A stretch of 64,000 nt of DNA from JACMLD01 sp963705285 (GCA_963705285.1 OY970066.1:4092001-4156000); one strand, 5' to 3'. Counted from the first letter of the stretch, positions 44,226 through 53,014 are shown. The notes: generated by a model not told the origin, from the letters alone. Program-made: numbers and translations.

Positions 44226-45998
44226 CATCCGATCAGGCACCTTAACACCCAGTAAGCCCATTGCCGACGATATGATGTTTGCTGCCATCATGCATAATCG
44301 TAACCGTAATTGTTTTTTGTCTTCAGTTTCTGCGTTGGCCACTTTGTGTTCGGTGTAAAAAGAGCTGAAAGTTTTTGCCACACTGTATACATAGTTGGCG
44401 ATATGTGACGGGTTGTATTCCGCAGCCGCCTGCTCCAGCACGGCGGGGTATTGCTCCATTGTAATCAGCAACTCTTTTTCCAATGGTAATAAAACTTCTG
44501 AATTTGCCACGGTTGCTGTTGGCAATTCTTTACGGAGAATAGATTTTATACGGGCGTGTATGAATTGTATAAAGGGACCTGTAAATCCATGGAAGTCGAT
44601 GCTTTCCTCGGGGTTGAACAGCATCTTCTTTTTAGGGTCTACCCGCAGCAGGAAGAATTTTAGTGCGCCAATGCCTATTGTATCAAACAGTTCCGCCAGT
44701 TCGTTGGCTGTAAAGTCTTTCACTTTGCCCAGCTCTTCTGTTTTTTGTTTTGATACATTCACCATTTCATCTATGATGTCATCTGCATCCACCACCGTGC
44801 CTTCGCGGGTTTTCATTCTGCCGCTGGGCAGTTCCACCATGCCATAGCTCAGGTGAAAAATATCATCCGCCGCGGGCAGTTCTAATTTCTGGCAAATCAG
44901 TTTCAGTACTTTAAAATGGTAATCCTGTTCATTGCCTACCACATAAATGCTTTTGTTGCATTTGTACTCTTCATATTTTTTTACCGCGAGCCCAATATCC
45001 TGTGTTATATAAACAGCCGTACCGTCTTTTCGACGTACAATTTTTTCATCCAGTCCTTCAGCGGTTAAATCAATCCATACACTACCATCTTCTTTCTGAA
45101 AGAAAACGCCTTTTTGCAGGCCAAATTCCACCAGGTCTTTACCTAAGAGGTAGGTATCGCTTTCGTAATATGTTTTGTCGAAATCGCTGCCGATTCTTTT
45201 ATATGTAACATCAAAACCCGCATACACCCAACTGTTCATTTTTTTCCAGAGTTCTATTACATCAGGTTTTCCGGCTTCCCAGTCCACCAGCATTTGTTGC
45301 GCCTGTTGCATGATCGGTGCCTGCTTTTCAGCTTCCTCTTTCCCTACGCCCTTAACGGTTAATATTTCTACCTGTTTTTTCAATTCCTGGCCAAACAGCA
45401 CATAGTAATCGCCCACAAAATGATCTCCTTTCATGCCGGTACTTTCAGGTGTTGCGCCATTAGCAAAAAGTTGCCACGCCACCATGCTTTTACAAATATG
45501 AATGCCGCGGTCGTTGGCAATACAAGTCTTCACTACGCCATAGCCAATATATTCCAGAATAGCAGCGGTGCTCCAACCGAGAAAATTATTGCGCAAATGG
45601 CCAAGGTGCAATGGCTTGTTGGTATTGGGGGAGGAGTACTCCACCATTACACGTTCACCGCGGAGGGGTTGCTTCCCAAAAGCCACATCGGTATAATGCT
45701 GTTCGAGTAGTTGTAGCCAGTACTTTTCTGCAATTGACAGGTTGAGAAAGCCTTTAATAATATTGTATCCCGAAAAAAGATCCGGATAATGTTTGGTAAG
45801 GTAGCCGCCCAATTCATTGCCTGCCTGCTCGGGCGATTTCTTTAATTTTTTTATCAGTGAAAACAGTACGATGGTATAGTCGCCTTCAAATTCAGGCTTT
45901 GTTTGGTTTACCTGAAAGTCTTTGTCTGAAAAAGGCTGTTGGTATAATGCGACCAGGCTGGTGGTTACGGTATCTTTTAATAATGCTGCTATTGCCAT
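44223..45998 (-). CDS. argS: Arginyl-tRNA synthetase
   Basis: A 591-residue class I synthetase that charges tRNA-Arg. After the N-terminal additional domain (about 1-110) come the HIGH-type motif HLGHLRNN (131-134), EQDYHFKVLKLI, YGMVELPSGRMKTREGTVV (KMSKS-equivalent region without the canonical lysine pattern, as usual for ArgRS), and the anticodon-binding DALR domain (about 455-591), ending GLLGVKVPDRM. The ATG at 45998 is chosen; the open frame to 46076 crosses the probable promoter at 46017-46024. Essential single-copy gene. Confidence 0.97.
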   Translation of the reverse strand: MAIAALLKDTVTTSLVALYQQPFSDKDFQVNQTKPEFEGDYTIVLFSLIKKLKKSPEQAGNELGGYLTKHYPDLFSGYNIIKGFLNLSIAEKYWLQLLEQHYTDVAFGKQPLRGERVMVEYSSPNTNKPLHLGHLRNNFLGWSTAAILEYIGYGVVKTCIANDRGIHICKSMVAWQLFANGATPESTGMKGDHFVGDYYVLFGQELKKQVEILTVKGVGKEEAEKQAPIMQQAQQMLVDWEAGKPDVIELWKKMNSWVYAGFDVTYKRIGSDFDKTYYESDTYLLGKDLVEFGLQKGVFFQKEDGSVWIDLTAEGLDEKIVRRKDGTAVYITQDIGLAVKKYEEYKCNKSIYVVGNEQDYHFKVLKLICQKLELPAADDIFHLSYGMVELPSGRMKTREGTVVDADDIIDEMVNVSKQKTEELGKVKDFTANELAELFDTIGIGALKFFLLRVDPKKKMLFNPEESIDFHGFTGPFIQFIHARIKSILRKELPTATVANSEVLLPLEKELLITMEQYPAVLEQAAAEYNPSHIANYVYSVAKTFSSFYTEHKVANAETEDKKQLRLRLCMMAANIISSAMGLLGVKVPDRM

Positions 45999-46016
45999 AT
46001 ACTTGTTTCTGGGGGG

Positions 46017-46042
46017 CAAAAATAAGAAACTTGCAGCAGCAA
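46017..46042 (-). promoter_or_regulatory. Probable argS promoter
   Basis: On the minus strand TTG (46042-46040), a 15-nt spacer and TATTTTTG (46024-46017) match the consensus with a short spacer. Transcription near 46010 leaves about a dozen nucleotides before the ATG at 45998. Confidence 0.5.
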
Positions 46043-46140
46043 CCATAAACGTTGGTTGTTGCCGGGCTGTCTTCAATTAAGATCAAGTATGGTTAATTTG
46101 CCATGCATATTGTAATACATGGTTGGGTTAAAATATAAAA

Positions 46141-46160
46141 CAGCCGCATTAATGCGGCTG
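46141..46160 (-). terminator. Orphan intrinsic terminator between argS and gtrA
   Basis: A perfect 20-bp palindrome (stem CAGCCGCA, loop TTAA) is followed on the minus strand by a T-rich stretch (A-rich 46129-46140). No annotated minus-strand gene precedes it within 3 kb, but a 26-codon ORF ends 45 nt upstream of it. Confidence 0.8.
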
Positions 46161-46205
46161 TGGACGGACAAAACCAGCTTATGGCGTAGGGACAGGAATA
46201 AGTAA

Positions 46206-46286
46206 TTAATTATTATGCATAGGGTTATTCAACAGATGGTTAATGCTAGATGCATACAATGCGCATAAGGTTGTACCACATGCCAT
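46206..46286 (-). CDS. Candidate 26-residue small protein
   Basis: An ATG at 46286 opens a 26-codon frame ending in TAA at 46206, 45 nt before an otherwise unexplained intrinsic terminator on the same strand. The product (MACGTTLCALYASSINHLLN, then NPMHNN) is hydrophobic with two cysteines. It may be a small membrane or leader peptide, or the RNA rather than the peptide may be functional. An ATTCTTTG (one step from the -7 consensus) lies about 40 nt upstream. Short ORFs arise by chance, so confidence is low. Confidence 0.35.
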   Translation of the reverse strand: MACGTTLCALYASSINHLLNNPMHNN

Positions 46287-46330
46287 GTATTTTAATGGGA
46301 AGCGACCGATTTTAGTATTTAGTTCAAAGA

Positions 46331-46861
46331 ATGCGCTGCAATAATTATCTTCGCGCCAGTCAAAAAGTTTTTGTGGTTCATAACCAGGTTACCGCTATAA
46401 TCGATTTTTTTTACCAGCCCTTTAAAAAATGGGTGCCTTTGCAAACTTTTCGTTATGCATCATGTGGTGGCGCCAATACCTTACTGGGTTTTGTGTTGTA
46501 TACATTCAGTTATAAATTCCTTTTCAGGGAACGGGTGTTCAGCCTCGGCTTTTACGCCTTCAAACCGCATATCGCGTCGCTTATCTTTGCTTTTCTTATC
46601 AACTTTCCTGTAGGCTTTTTGCTCATGAAATATGTAGTGTTTGTAGATTCCACTATACGGGGGCGCGTGCAGCTGGTGCGTTATTTCGTGGTTTTTGTGT
46701 CTAACCTTTTTATCAATTACCTGCTTCTTAAATTGCTGGTAGAGTACATACACCTCAATGCCATTCTTTCCCAGGTTATTTCAACTGTAGTAGTCATTAC
46801 CACCAGCTATCTGCTGCAAAGGCATTTCAGTTTTAAAGTAGAAGATACCAGTGTGGATTGA
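46331..46861 (+). CDS. GtrA family membrane protein
   Basis: A 176-residue protein with four transmembrane segments in the GtrA arrangement: RYASCGGANTLLGFVLYTFS, ASLIFAFLINFPVGFLLMKY, YFVVFVSNLFINYLLLKLLV and ISTVVVITTSYLLQRHFSF. GtrA proteins are thought to flip or help use polyprenyl-linked sugars for surface polysaccharides. The start at 46331 gives an N-terminal tail of about 45 residues before TM1, longer than usual, so an internal start is possible. No glycosyltransferase lies next to it. Confidence 0.87.
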   Translation: MRCNNYLRASQKVFVVHNQVTAIIDFFYQPFKKWVPLQTFRYASCGGANTLLGFVLYTFSYKFLFRERVFSLGFYAFKPHIASLIFAFLINFPVGFLLMKYVVFVDSTIRGRVQLVRYFVVFVSNLFINYLLLKLLVEYIHLNAILSQVISTVVVITTSYLLQRHFSFKVEDTSVD

Positions 46862-47313
46862 GCGCTGTTGGGGAGTAATTAATGTTAATGGGCTCTTGCT
46901 GGTTTGTCTGCAACTCTCGTTGCAAATTATATAGTATGGGTGAAGAAGAGGGTATTGTAACTTATTATAATTATAAAAAGCGTCTGGTTGCTATTATCCA
47001 TTCGTTGTATTCTCCCTGAAAAAGCGCAGCTCCTGGTTGCCTTATCAACTACCCCTTGCGCGCCAAAAGCCCACCAGCGACTGGCCATTTTCCACCTGCC
47101 TCTCCGCGCTAACGCCCCCTTGCCACTTGCCACCTCCCACTTGCTTCTCCGCCCTAACGCCCCGTTGCCACTTTCGAATTCCCACACGCCTGACAATCAT
47201 TTGCCCCATTTGCCCGAAATGCCGGTTTTTTGGTACCATTTCTGCCAATTTTTCACTTTAAACGGCATGGCATAATGATTGACAATCAAACGTAAACATT
47301 AAATTCTTTAAAT
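46862..47313. other. 452-nt dnaK upstream region
   Basis: It holds a C-rich direct repeat (47092-47128 and 47137-47173) and a repeated TGACAATCA (47189-47198 region and 47280-47288). A possible TTG-N21-CACTTTAA promoter lies near 47231-47260. No CIRCE element and no convincing gene were found. Confidence 0.45.
47092..47173. repeat. C-rich 37-nt direct repeat upstream of dnaK
   Basis: Copies at 47092-47128 and 47137-47173 differ at about four positions and share CTTCTCCGC/CCTCTCCGC, CTAACGCCCC and TTGCCACTT. Minus-strand frames through it (GALARRGRW-type) are by-products. Confidence 0.75.
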
Positions 47314-49230
47314 ATGGGAAAAATCATAGGAATAGACTTGGGAACCACCAATAGTTGCGTAGCCGTAATGGAAGGCAATGAGCCGGTGGTAATTGCTAAC
47401 GACGAGGGCAGGCGTACAACCCCTTCTGTTGTAGCTTTCCTTAAAAATGGCGAGCGCAAGGTGGGTGACCCGGCAAAACGCCAGGCCATTACCAACCCGC
47501 AAAACACCATTACCAGTGTAAAGCGTTTTATGGGCCGCCAATTTAATGAGGTAACCGAAGAAATCAGTCACTGGAGTTATAAAGTAGCAAAAGGTGACAA
47601 TAATACCGTACGTATTGACATAGACGGCCGCCTTTACACACCACAGGAAATTTCTGCCATGATTCTTCAGAAAATGAAGAAAACTGCAGAAGACTACCTT
47701 GGTACCGAAGTAACAGATGCTGTTATTACTGTGCCCGCTTATTTTAATGACGCGCAGCGCCAGGCTACCAAAGAAGCCGGTGAAATTGCAGGCTTGAACG
47801 TTAGGCGTATAGTGAACGAGCCTACTGCGGCAGCACTTGCCTACGGTTTGGATAAAGGTGGCAAAGATCATAAGATAGCCGTGTTTGACCTTGGTGGCGG
47901 TACATTTGATATTTCTGTTCTTGAACTGGGTGACGGCGTTTTTGAAGTAAAAAGCACTAACGGAGATACGCACCTGGGTGGAGATGACTTTGATAAAGTG
48001 ATCATGGACTGGCTGGCAGAAGAGTTCAAAAAAGATGAGAACATCGATCTCCGTAAAGACCCAATGGCATTGCAGCGTTTAAAAGAAGCTTCAGAAAAAG
48101 CGAAAGTAGAATTAAGCTCTTCATCTGAGACTGAAATAAACCTGCCTTATATCACAGCCATAGATGGTGTACCTAAACACCTTGTAAAAAAACTGAGCCG
48201 CGCCAAATTTGAGCAGATAGCGGATACTTTATTCGCGCGTTGCTTAAAACCATGTGAGCAGGCTTTGAAAGATGCAGGTTTGAGCATTAGCCAGATAGAT
48301 GAAGTAATACTGGTGGGTGGTTCTACCCGTATACCCAAAGTGCAGGAAATTGTTGAAAAATTCTTTGGCAAGAAACCTAATAAAGGTGTAAACCCAGACG
48401 AGGTGGTGGCCGTAGGAGCTGCCATACAGGGCGCGGTGTTAACCGGTGAAGTGAAAGATGTATTGTTGCTGGATGTAACGCCTTTATCGCTTGGTATTGA
48501 AACAATGGGTGGCGTAATGACCAGGTTAATAGATAGTAATACCACAATACCTACAAAAAAATCCGAGGTGTTTTCTACTGCGAGCGATAACCAGCCCGGT
48601 GTACAGATTCATGTGCTGCAGGGAGAGCGTCCTATGTCGAGCCAGAACAAAAGCCTGGGTACATTCAACCTGGATGGCATTCCCCCGGCACCGCGTGGCG
48701 TACCGCAGGTAGAAGTAATTTTTGATATTGATGCCAATGGTATTTTGCATGTAACCGCAAAAGACAAAGGCACCGGTAAAGAGCAAAAGATCAGAATTGA
48801 GGCAGGTAGCGGCTTAAGCAAAGAAGAAGTAGAGAAAATGAAAAACGAAGCAAAAGCCAATGAAGCCACCGATAAGGCGGAGCGTGAGAGAGTGGACAAA
48901 GTAAATGCTGCCGACAGCCTGGTTTTCCAGACCGAAAAGCAGTTGAAAGAATATGGCGATAAAATTCCGGCAGATAAGAAAGGACCGATAGATGCGGCCC
49001 TGACAAAACTGAAGGAGGCCCATAAGAGCCAGGATGTAGCGGCTATTGATGCTGCTACTGCAGAGATGAATACGGCCTGGGCAGCTGCCAGTGAAGATAT
49101 GTATAAAGCCACCCAGGGTGCAGGCCCTCAGCCTGGCGCCGGTGCCGAAGGTAACCCTAACGGCCCGCAGTCCAATGCAGGCAGTGGTAGTGAGAATGTG
49201 ACAGATGCTGAATTTGAGGAAGTAAAATAA
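47314..49230 (+). CDS. dnaK: Molecular chaperone DnaK (Hsp70)
   Basis: A 638-residue chaperone that binds unfolded proteins in an ATP cycle with DnaJ and GrpE. The nucleotide domain (1-~370) begins MGKIIGIDLGTTNSCVAVME and contains VFDLGGGTFDISVLELGDG and VGGSTRIPKVQ. The substrate domain (~385-500) includes LLLDVTPLSLGIETMGGVMT. A helical lid follows, ending with a Gly/Asn/Gln-rich tail and DAEFEEVK, a variant of the usual EEVD-like end. Complete and monocistronic, with a strong terminator; no grpE/dnaJ nearby. Confidence 0.98.
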   Translation: MGKIIGIDLGTTNSCVAVMEGNEPVVIANDEGRRTTPSVVAFLKNGERKVGDPAKRQAITNPQNTITSVKRFMGRQFNEVTEEISHWSYKVAKGDNNTVRIDIDGRLYTPQEISAMILQKMKKTAEDYLGTEVTDAVITVPAYFNDAQRQATKEAGEIAGLNVRRIVNEPTAAALAYGLDKGGKDHKIAVFDLGGGTFDISVLELGDGVFEVKSTNGDTHLGGDDFDKVIMDWLAEEFKKDENIDLRKDPMALQRLKEASEKAKVELSSSSETEINLPYITAIDGVPKHLVKKLSRAKFEQIADTLFARCLKPCEQALKDAGLSISQIDEVILVGGSTRIPKVQEIVEKFFGKKPNKGVNPDEVVAVGAAIQGAVLTGEVKDVLLLDVTPLSLGIETMGGVMTRLIDSNTTIPTKKSEVFSTASDNQPGVQIHVLQGERPMSSQNKSLGTFNLDGIPPAPRGVPQVEVIFDIDANGILHVTAKDKGTGKEQKIRIEAGSGLSKEEVEKMKNEAKANEATDKAERERVDKVNAADSLVFQTEKQLKEYGDKIPADKKGPIDAALTKLKEAHKSQDVAAIDAATAEMNTAWAAASEDMYKATQGAGPQPGAGAEGNPNGPQSNAGSGSENVTDAEFEEVK

Positions 49231-49256
49231 GTACCTGAACTGGATTTTTATAAGTG

Positions 49257-49282
49257 AAGCCCGCAGCGTTTGCGGGCTTTTT
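49257..49282 (+). terminator. Intrinsic terminator of dnaK
   Basis: Stem AAGCCCGCA (49257-49265) with TGCGGGCTT (49271-49279), 5-nt loop and a T-run, 27 nt after the stop. Confidence 0.93.
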
Positions 49283-49330
49283 CATTTCTGATCGCTTATG
49301 TGATGATCTCTGACCTGCTTCAATTGCCCC

Positions 49331-49400
49331 TGGTCAGCACCGAGGGTTAGACCAGTAATCAACCATCTCACATGAGCGGTCTGACCTTCGGTACCGACCA
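49331..49400. repeat. Large imperfect palindrome between dnaK and the FtsX permease
   Basis: Two 23-nt arms (49331-49353 and 49378-49400, outer TGGTC/GACCA) pair with two mismatches and two G-T pairs around a 24-nt loop. The outer segment CCTGGTCAGCA also appears near 56264, suggesting a dispersed family. Confidence 0.75.
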
Positions 49401-49436
49401 CCTTGCAGAATTCTGATTTTTAATTCTTAATTAAAT

Positions 49437-51851
49437 TCACTCGGTTTTCAAACTCTTTACCGGGTTTAATACTGCGGCTTTAATTGCCTGGTAGCTTACT
49501 GTGAGCAATGCTACCAGCAAAGCAAATGCGCCTGAAATGAGGAATGTCCATATATTGATTTGCACTCTATAGGCAAATCCCTCCAGCCATCGGTTCATCA
49601 TCCACCAGGCAAGTGGCCATGAGATGAGGGTTGCCAGCAATACCAGCCTGATGAAATCTTGTGTAAGTAAATAAGTAACGTTGAAAATGGAAGCTCCTAA
49701 TACCTTGCGGATGCCGACTTCTTTAATACGCAATTGTGCAGCATAGGCCGATAACCCAAACAGACCCAGGCACGAGATAAAGATGGCAAAACCCGCAAAC
49801 GCTTTAAAGACCGTACTCATTTTGTTTTCAGAAGCGTACAATTGATTGAGTTTGTCGTCAACAAATGAATAAGTAAAGATGCTGGCCGGCGCCGCCTGTT
49901 TAATAGCGGCTTCCATAAACTGTAGTGTTTGCGGCAACTGGTTGGGCGCTACTTTCAGCACCAGGTATTTACATTGTTGTGGTTTATATTGTATCACCAG
50001 GGGTTCAATGGCTGTGTGCAGCGATGCAAAATTGAAATCTTTTACTAAACCCACTACTTCGCCAGTATCATTGTCTAATACAACTTTTTTACCCAGCGGA
50101 TCTTTTAACTGAAATGCTTTTACAGCAGCCTCGTTTAAAATAAACTCATTGTTTTTGATTGCTGGGAACTGCGGAAAAAAATTTCTGCCGGCCGTTAATT
50201 CAATTTTGAAAGTGGCGAGCATCTTATCGTCTCCCCATAACGCGCGGGTAGAACCCGGGATATTTTCATTTTCAGGCACCGACAATTGCCCAAATCCATA
50301 CATACCGAAGCGTTCGCCGGGTAATGTAGATATAATGGAATGCTCTGTAATGGCTTTGTTCTTGTTAATGGTGTTGTTGAGGTAACTGTATTGCGACCAC
50401 GTGCTGTTGTACATGGTAACGGCCACCAACTGTTCTTTATTGAACCCAAGATCCCGATTGTGAAACAATTTCATTTGCCGATAAATAATAACCGTACTAA
50501 AGATCATAAAGACAGCTATCACAAACTGAAAAACTATCAGGCTTTTTCTAACCGCGTTTACAGTTGACCGCGCGTCTTTTTTTCCCTTCAATGAATCTAT
50601 AGGATTAAAGCTTGCCACAAACCATGCCGGGTATAGCCCCGCCAGTACACCAATGATGAGCATCAGCAGCATCAATGCACAAGCGTTGGTAATGGTAAAT
50701 AAGTTGTTGAACTCGATAGACCTGCTGGTAAGGTTATTATAAAAAGGAATGACGCCCCTGAACAATAATAGAGCAAGGGCAGTTGCCATCAGTGTGATTA
50801 AAAATGATTCTCCTAAAAACTGGCGTATCAATTGGGCTTTGGTACCGCCTGCCACTTTGCGCAATCCAATTTCTTTCATTCTGTTGAAGGCTTGCGCGGT
50901 GGAAATATTAATAAAGTTTACGGCTGCAATTAACAAGATCAGCAATGCTGCAGCAGAGAAAATATATACGTAGGTGATGTCGCTGTTGGGAGCGAGTTCC
51001 TTTTCCAGTTTCGAATGCAGGTGAATGGATGTTATGGGTTGCAGCACCAGCCTGCGGTTGGCAAGAATGTTTTCTCGTTTTTCGCCGGCAGCTTCATAAA
51101 ATTTTACCAGGAACCTGGGAAAGCCGGCAGCCACGCTTGCGAGGTTTTGATTTTCTTTCAGCAGCGCATAATTATAAAATCCAGACCACCCGGGATTGTT
51201 AAGCGATCGATCATCAATGTATTTGGTAAGGGTGGGCATTGATACCAGGTAATCGAAGTTAAGGTGAGAACGAAATGGAATAGTTTGCAGGACACCGGTT
51301 ACCGTTAGTGGAATATTTCTGGCGTCATCCTGCAATATTTTTCCCACCGGGTTTTCATTGCCAAAATATTTTTTAGCCATGTCTTCTGTAAGCACAATAG
51401 CATCCATTTGAGAAAGGGCAGTAGCGGCATTGCCATGAGCAAAATGCAAATCAAAAACATCTATTGCGTTGGAATCAGCAAATAGGCCGCCTTTCTCTTC
51501 AAATCTTTTTTTTGTAATACTTGCGGTGGTATAACTCAATACCTGAAAAGGAAAGAGCCGGTGAAAGCGTACAATTTTTTCTATAGCGGGAATATCTTGT
51601 TGCAATGATAAACCGATTATGGGCGATGTTGCAGCCCAATGGCGTGTATCCTGTCCAATGCCCTGTGTGGTAATTCTGTAAATACGATTTGCTTTAGTGA
51701 AACCTTTATCGTAACTCAGCTCTTCTTTAACATGAAACAAAATGAGCAAGGTACAAGCAATACCCAATGATAGCCCGGCTATATTAATAACAGAAAAGAC
51801 TTTGTGTTTGCTCAGGTTGCGCCAGGCAATCTTCAGGTAGTTTTGTAGCAT
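49437..51851 (-). CDS. FtsX-like ABC transporter permease (MacB-type, no ATPase)
   Basis: An 804-residue membrane protein with two FtsX halves. Each half has one TM helix, a large periplasmic MacB-PCD-like domain and three TM helices: TM1 about 20-42, TM2-4 about 285-425; then TM5 near 430-450 and TM6-8 about 680-800. The N-terminus LQNYLKIAWRNLSKHKVFS and the later LRIKEVGIRKVLGAS are typical of the Bacteroidota family. The ATPase must be encoded elsewhere. I choose the ATG at 51851; those at 51857 and 51899 remain possible. Confidence 0.92.
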   Translation of the reverse strand: MLQNYLKIAWRNLSKHKVFSVINIAGLSLGIACTLLILFHVKEELSYDKGFTKANRIYRITTQGIGQDTRHWAATSPIIGLSLQQDIPAIEKIVRFHRLFPFQVLSYTTASITKKRFEEKGGLFADSNAIDVFDLHFAHGNAATALSQMDAIVLTEDMAKKYFGNENPVGKILQDDARNIPLTVTGVLQTIPFRSHLNFDYLVSMPTLTKYIDDRSLNNPGWSGFYNYALLKENQNLASVAAGFPRFLVKFYEAAGEKRENILANRRLVLQPITSIHLHSKLEKELAPNSDITYVYIFSAAALLILLIAAVNFINISTAQAFNRMKEIGLRKVAGGTKAQLIRQFLGESFLITLMATALALLLFRGVIPFYNNLTSRSIEFNNLFTITNACALMLLMLIIGVLAGLYPAWFVASFNPIDSLKGKKDARSTVNAVRKSLIVFQFVIAVFMIFSTVIIYRQMKLFHNRDLGFNKEQLVAVTMYNSTWSQYSYLNNTINKNKAITEHSIISTLPGERFGMYGFGQLSVPENENIPGSTRALWGDDKMLATFKIELTAGRNFFPQFPAIKNNEFILNEAAVKAFQLKDPLGKKVVLDNDTGEVVGLVKDFNFASLHTAIEPLVIQYKPQQCKYLVLKVAPNQLPQTLQFMEAAIKQAAPASIFTYSFVDDKLNQLYASENKMSTVFKAFAGFAIFISCLGLFGLSAYAAQLRIKEVGIRKVLGASIFNVTYLLTQDFIRLVLLATLISWPLAWWMMNRWLEGFAYRVQINIWTFLISGAFALLVALLTVSYQAIKAAVLNPVKSLKTE

Positions 51852-51941
51852 GACCATGTGTTTTGTTTGCGTTATATATGGCAGAAATAAAAATGCCATG
51901 TTTTCAACGACTTGGCAATCAGTTTTTTAGGATTCGTCAAT

Positions 51942-51970
51942 CAAATATAAAATGTTCGTTTTCATTACAA
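51942..51970 (-). promoter_or_regulatory. Promoter of the FtsX-like permease gene
   Basis: On the minus strand TTG (51970-51968), an 18-nt spacer and TATATTTG (51949-51942) match the consensus. Transcription should begin near 51935. Confidence 0.7.
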
Positions 51971-52213
51971 TAACTGTTCGTTTGCGGGCGGAAGCACTTG
52001 TTTTTGACCGTTGGCGATCATCATTGCCATACAGGTTGGATATAATATGCTGCAATTGCGCTCAAGCTTTTCCGTTATTGTGGCGCAAAACAAATTGCAA
52101 CGGAAATAACCATCAGTAAGCGTTTATTTCAATCATTATCAATTGTAGTAAAGAAAATGTTTATCAGTACATCAATTCATTCAATGGTATTAACAGTTTA
52201 TTTCAAATTAGGC

Positions 52214-52244
52214 TTGCAGGGTAGTAATAAAATGCTTACTTTTG
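52214..52244 (+). promoter_or_regulatory. Strong Bacteroidota-type promoter of the 77-residue gene
   Basis: TTG (52214-52216), a 20-nt spacer and TACTTTTG (52237-52244) match exactly; predicted transcription start near 52251, leaving a leader of about 130 nt. Confidence 0.75.
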
Positions 52245-52250
52245 CAGCGT

Positions 52251-52383
52251 CAAATTGAGCAAATAATAGTTCGTACGACTACAACTGGGTGATTAAAGAT
52301 TGACAACTTCTTACTAACGATTCTTAGGTGTTTTCTTCCCGTTGCTCAAGATTTAAATAGTAAAAAACAAAAAAACAAAGATC
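52251..52383 (+). promoter_or_regulatory. Structured 5' leader of the 77-residue gene
   Basis: The 133-nt leader starts close to TTGAGCAA (52255-52262), which is complementary to TTGCTCAA (52342-52349); pairing them would close most of the leader. No known riboswitch class is recognised. Confidence 0.4.
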
Positions 52384-52617
52384 ATGAACAGTAATGTTAT
52401 GTCATCCCGTGTGCGGATGGAACCTGTCCTATTGCAACAATTAGTTGCTGAAGTAAAAGAAACCGTAGCTACAGGCGTTAACGTGCCCCAATCAGCAAAG
52501 TCTTCTTCTTTTAAAGCTATCAACTTGTGGAATTTACAAAGAAGAGGCCGGTATGTAAACAGTGGTTCAAAAAGAAAACAAAGCACCTCAGTATCGCTCA
52601 CACATGTTGCATTCTAA
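52384..52617 (+). CDS. Conserved-looking small basic protein, 77 residues
   Basis: A 77-residue protein without leader or membrane segment. The N-terminal half is helical (VLLQQLVAEVKETVA, about 15-29); the C-terminal half contains FKAINLWNLQRRGRYVNSGSKRK, in pieces a Trp-centred, Arg/Lys-rich segment (about 46-68) that resembles a motif I recall in other small Bacteroidota proteins. It is basic and could bind nucleic acid (inference). Strong promoter, long leader and strong terminator indicate a real, well-expressed gene. The second ATG (codon 6) is an alternative start. Confidence 0.75.
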   Translation: MNSNVMSSRVRMEPVLLQQLVAEVKETVATGVNVPQSAKSSSFKAINLWNLQRRGRYVNSGSKRKQSTSVSLTHVAF

Positions 52618-52645
52618 TACAATCAATTTCTTTTATCAATAGATA

Positions 52646-52676
52646 ACACCGGCACTTTGTGACCGGTGTTTTTTAT
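52646..52676 (+). terminator. Intrinsic terminator of the 77-residue gene
   Basis: AACACCGG (52646-52653) pairs with CCGGTGTT (52664-52671), with an inner CAC/GTG helix and a 3-nt loop, followed by six Ts. Confidence 0.93.
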
Positions 52677-52786
52677 TTTAAACCGCGTTGTTTTAGAAGG
52701 GAAAGAAGTAACGATAACATTAGCCGATTCCAGCAAATTAATTATCTATTTAGCGTCAGTACTACATTTACTTCAGGGATCGGGTC

Positions 52787-52819
52787 TTGATACTAAATAC
52801 TAAATACTAATTACTTCTA
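52787..52819 (-). repeat. Short stop-anchored TAGTATT array
   Basis: On the minus strand, after the TAG of the small ORF ending at 52817, come TAGTATT, TAGTATT and TAGTATC units of 7 nt. Confidence 0.65.
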
Positions 52820-53014
52820 TGCTAATTTTTCCGGCAGGGTAGAGAGTGAAAAGCGAAAGGCAAGACACATCGCTTTTAGCAGGCTGAACCGCCTGGCTTC
52901 TGATTTCAAAATGCTAAAAACCGGCCGGCGCGACTTAAACGTTTTCAGGTAACTGATAGAGTTTCCGCCACCGGGCACTTCCGTAATTTTATATAAAATA
53001 AACCGTCTTCTCAT
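52817..53014 (-). CDS. Possible small basic protein, 65 residues
   Basis: From the ATG at 53014 the frame encodes an Arg/Lys-rich 65-residue product (MRRRFILYKITEVPGGG at the start, FRFSLSTLPEKLA at the end). No family, leader or promoter is clear. Its stop is followed by a 7-nt TAGTATT array, as for many real genes here, which is mild support. A GTG at 53092 would extend it by 26 residues. It could be spurious. Confidence 0.35.
   Translation of the reverse strand: MRRRFILYKITEVPGGGNSISYLKTFKSRRPVFSILKSEARRFSLLKAMCLAFRFSLSTLPEKLA

Noticed and set aside
46141..46286. argS attenuator or T-box
   Set aside because: A better argS promoter lies downstream of the hairpin (46017-46042), and no T-box or Arg-rich leader peptide is seen.
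46927..47261. Several ORFs through the dnaK upstream region
   Set aside because: They arise from the C-rich direct repeat; composition is unlike neighbouring genes.
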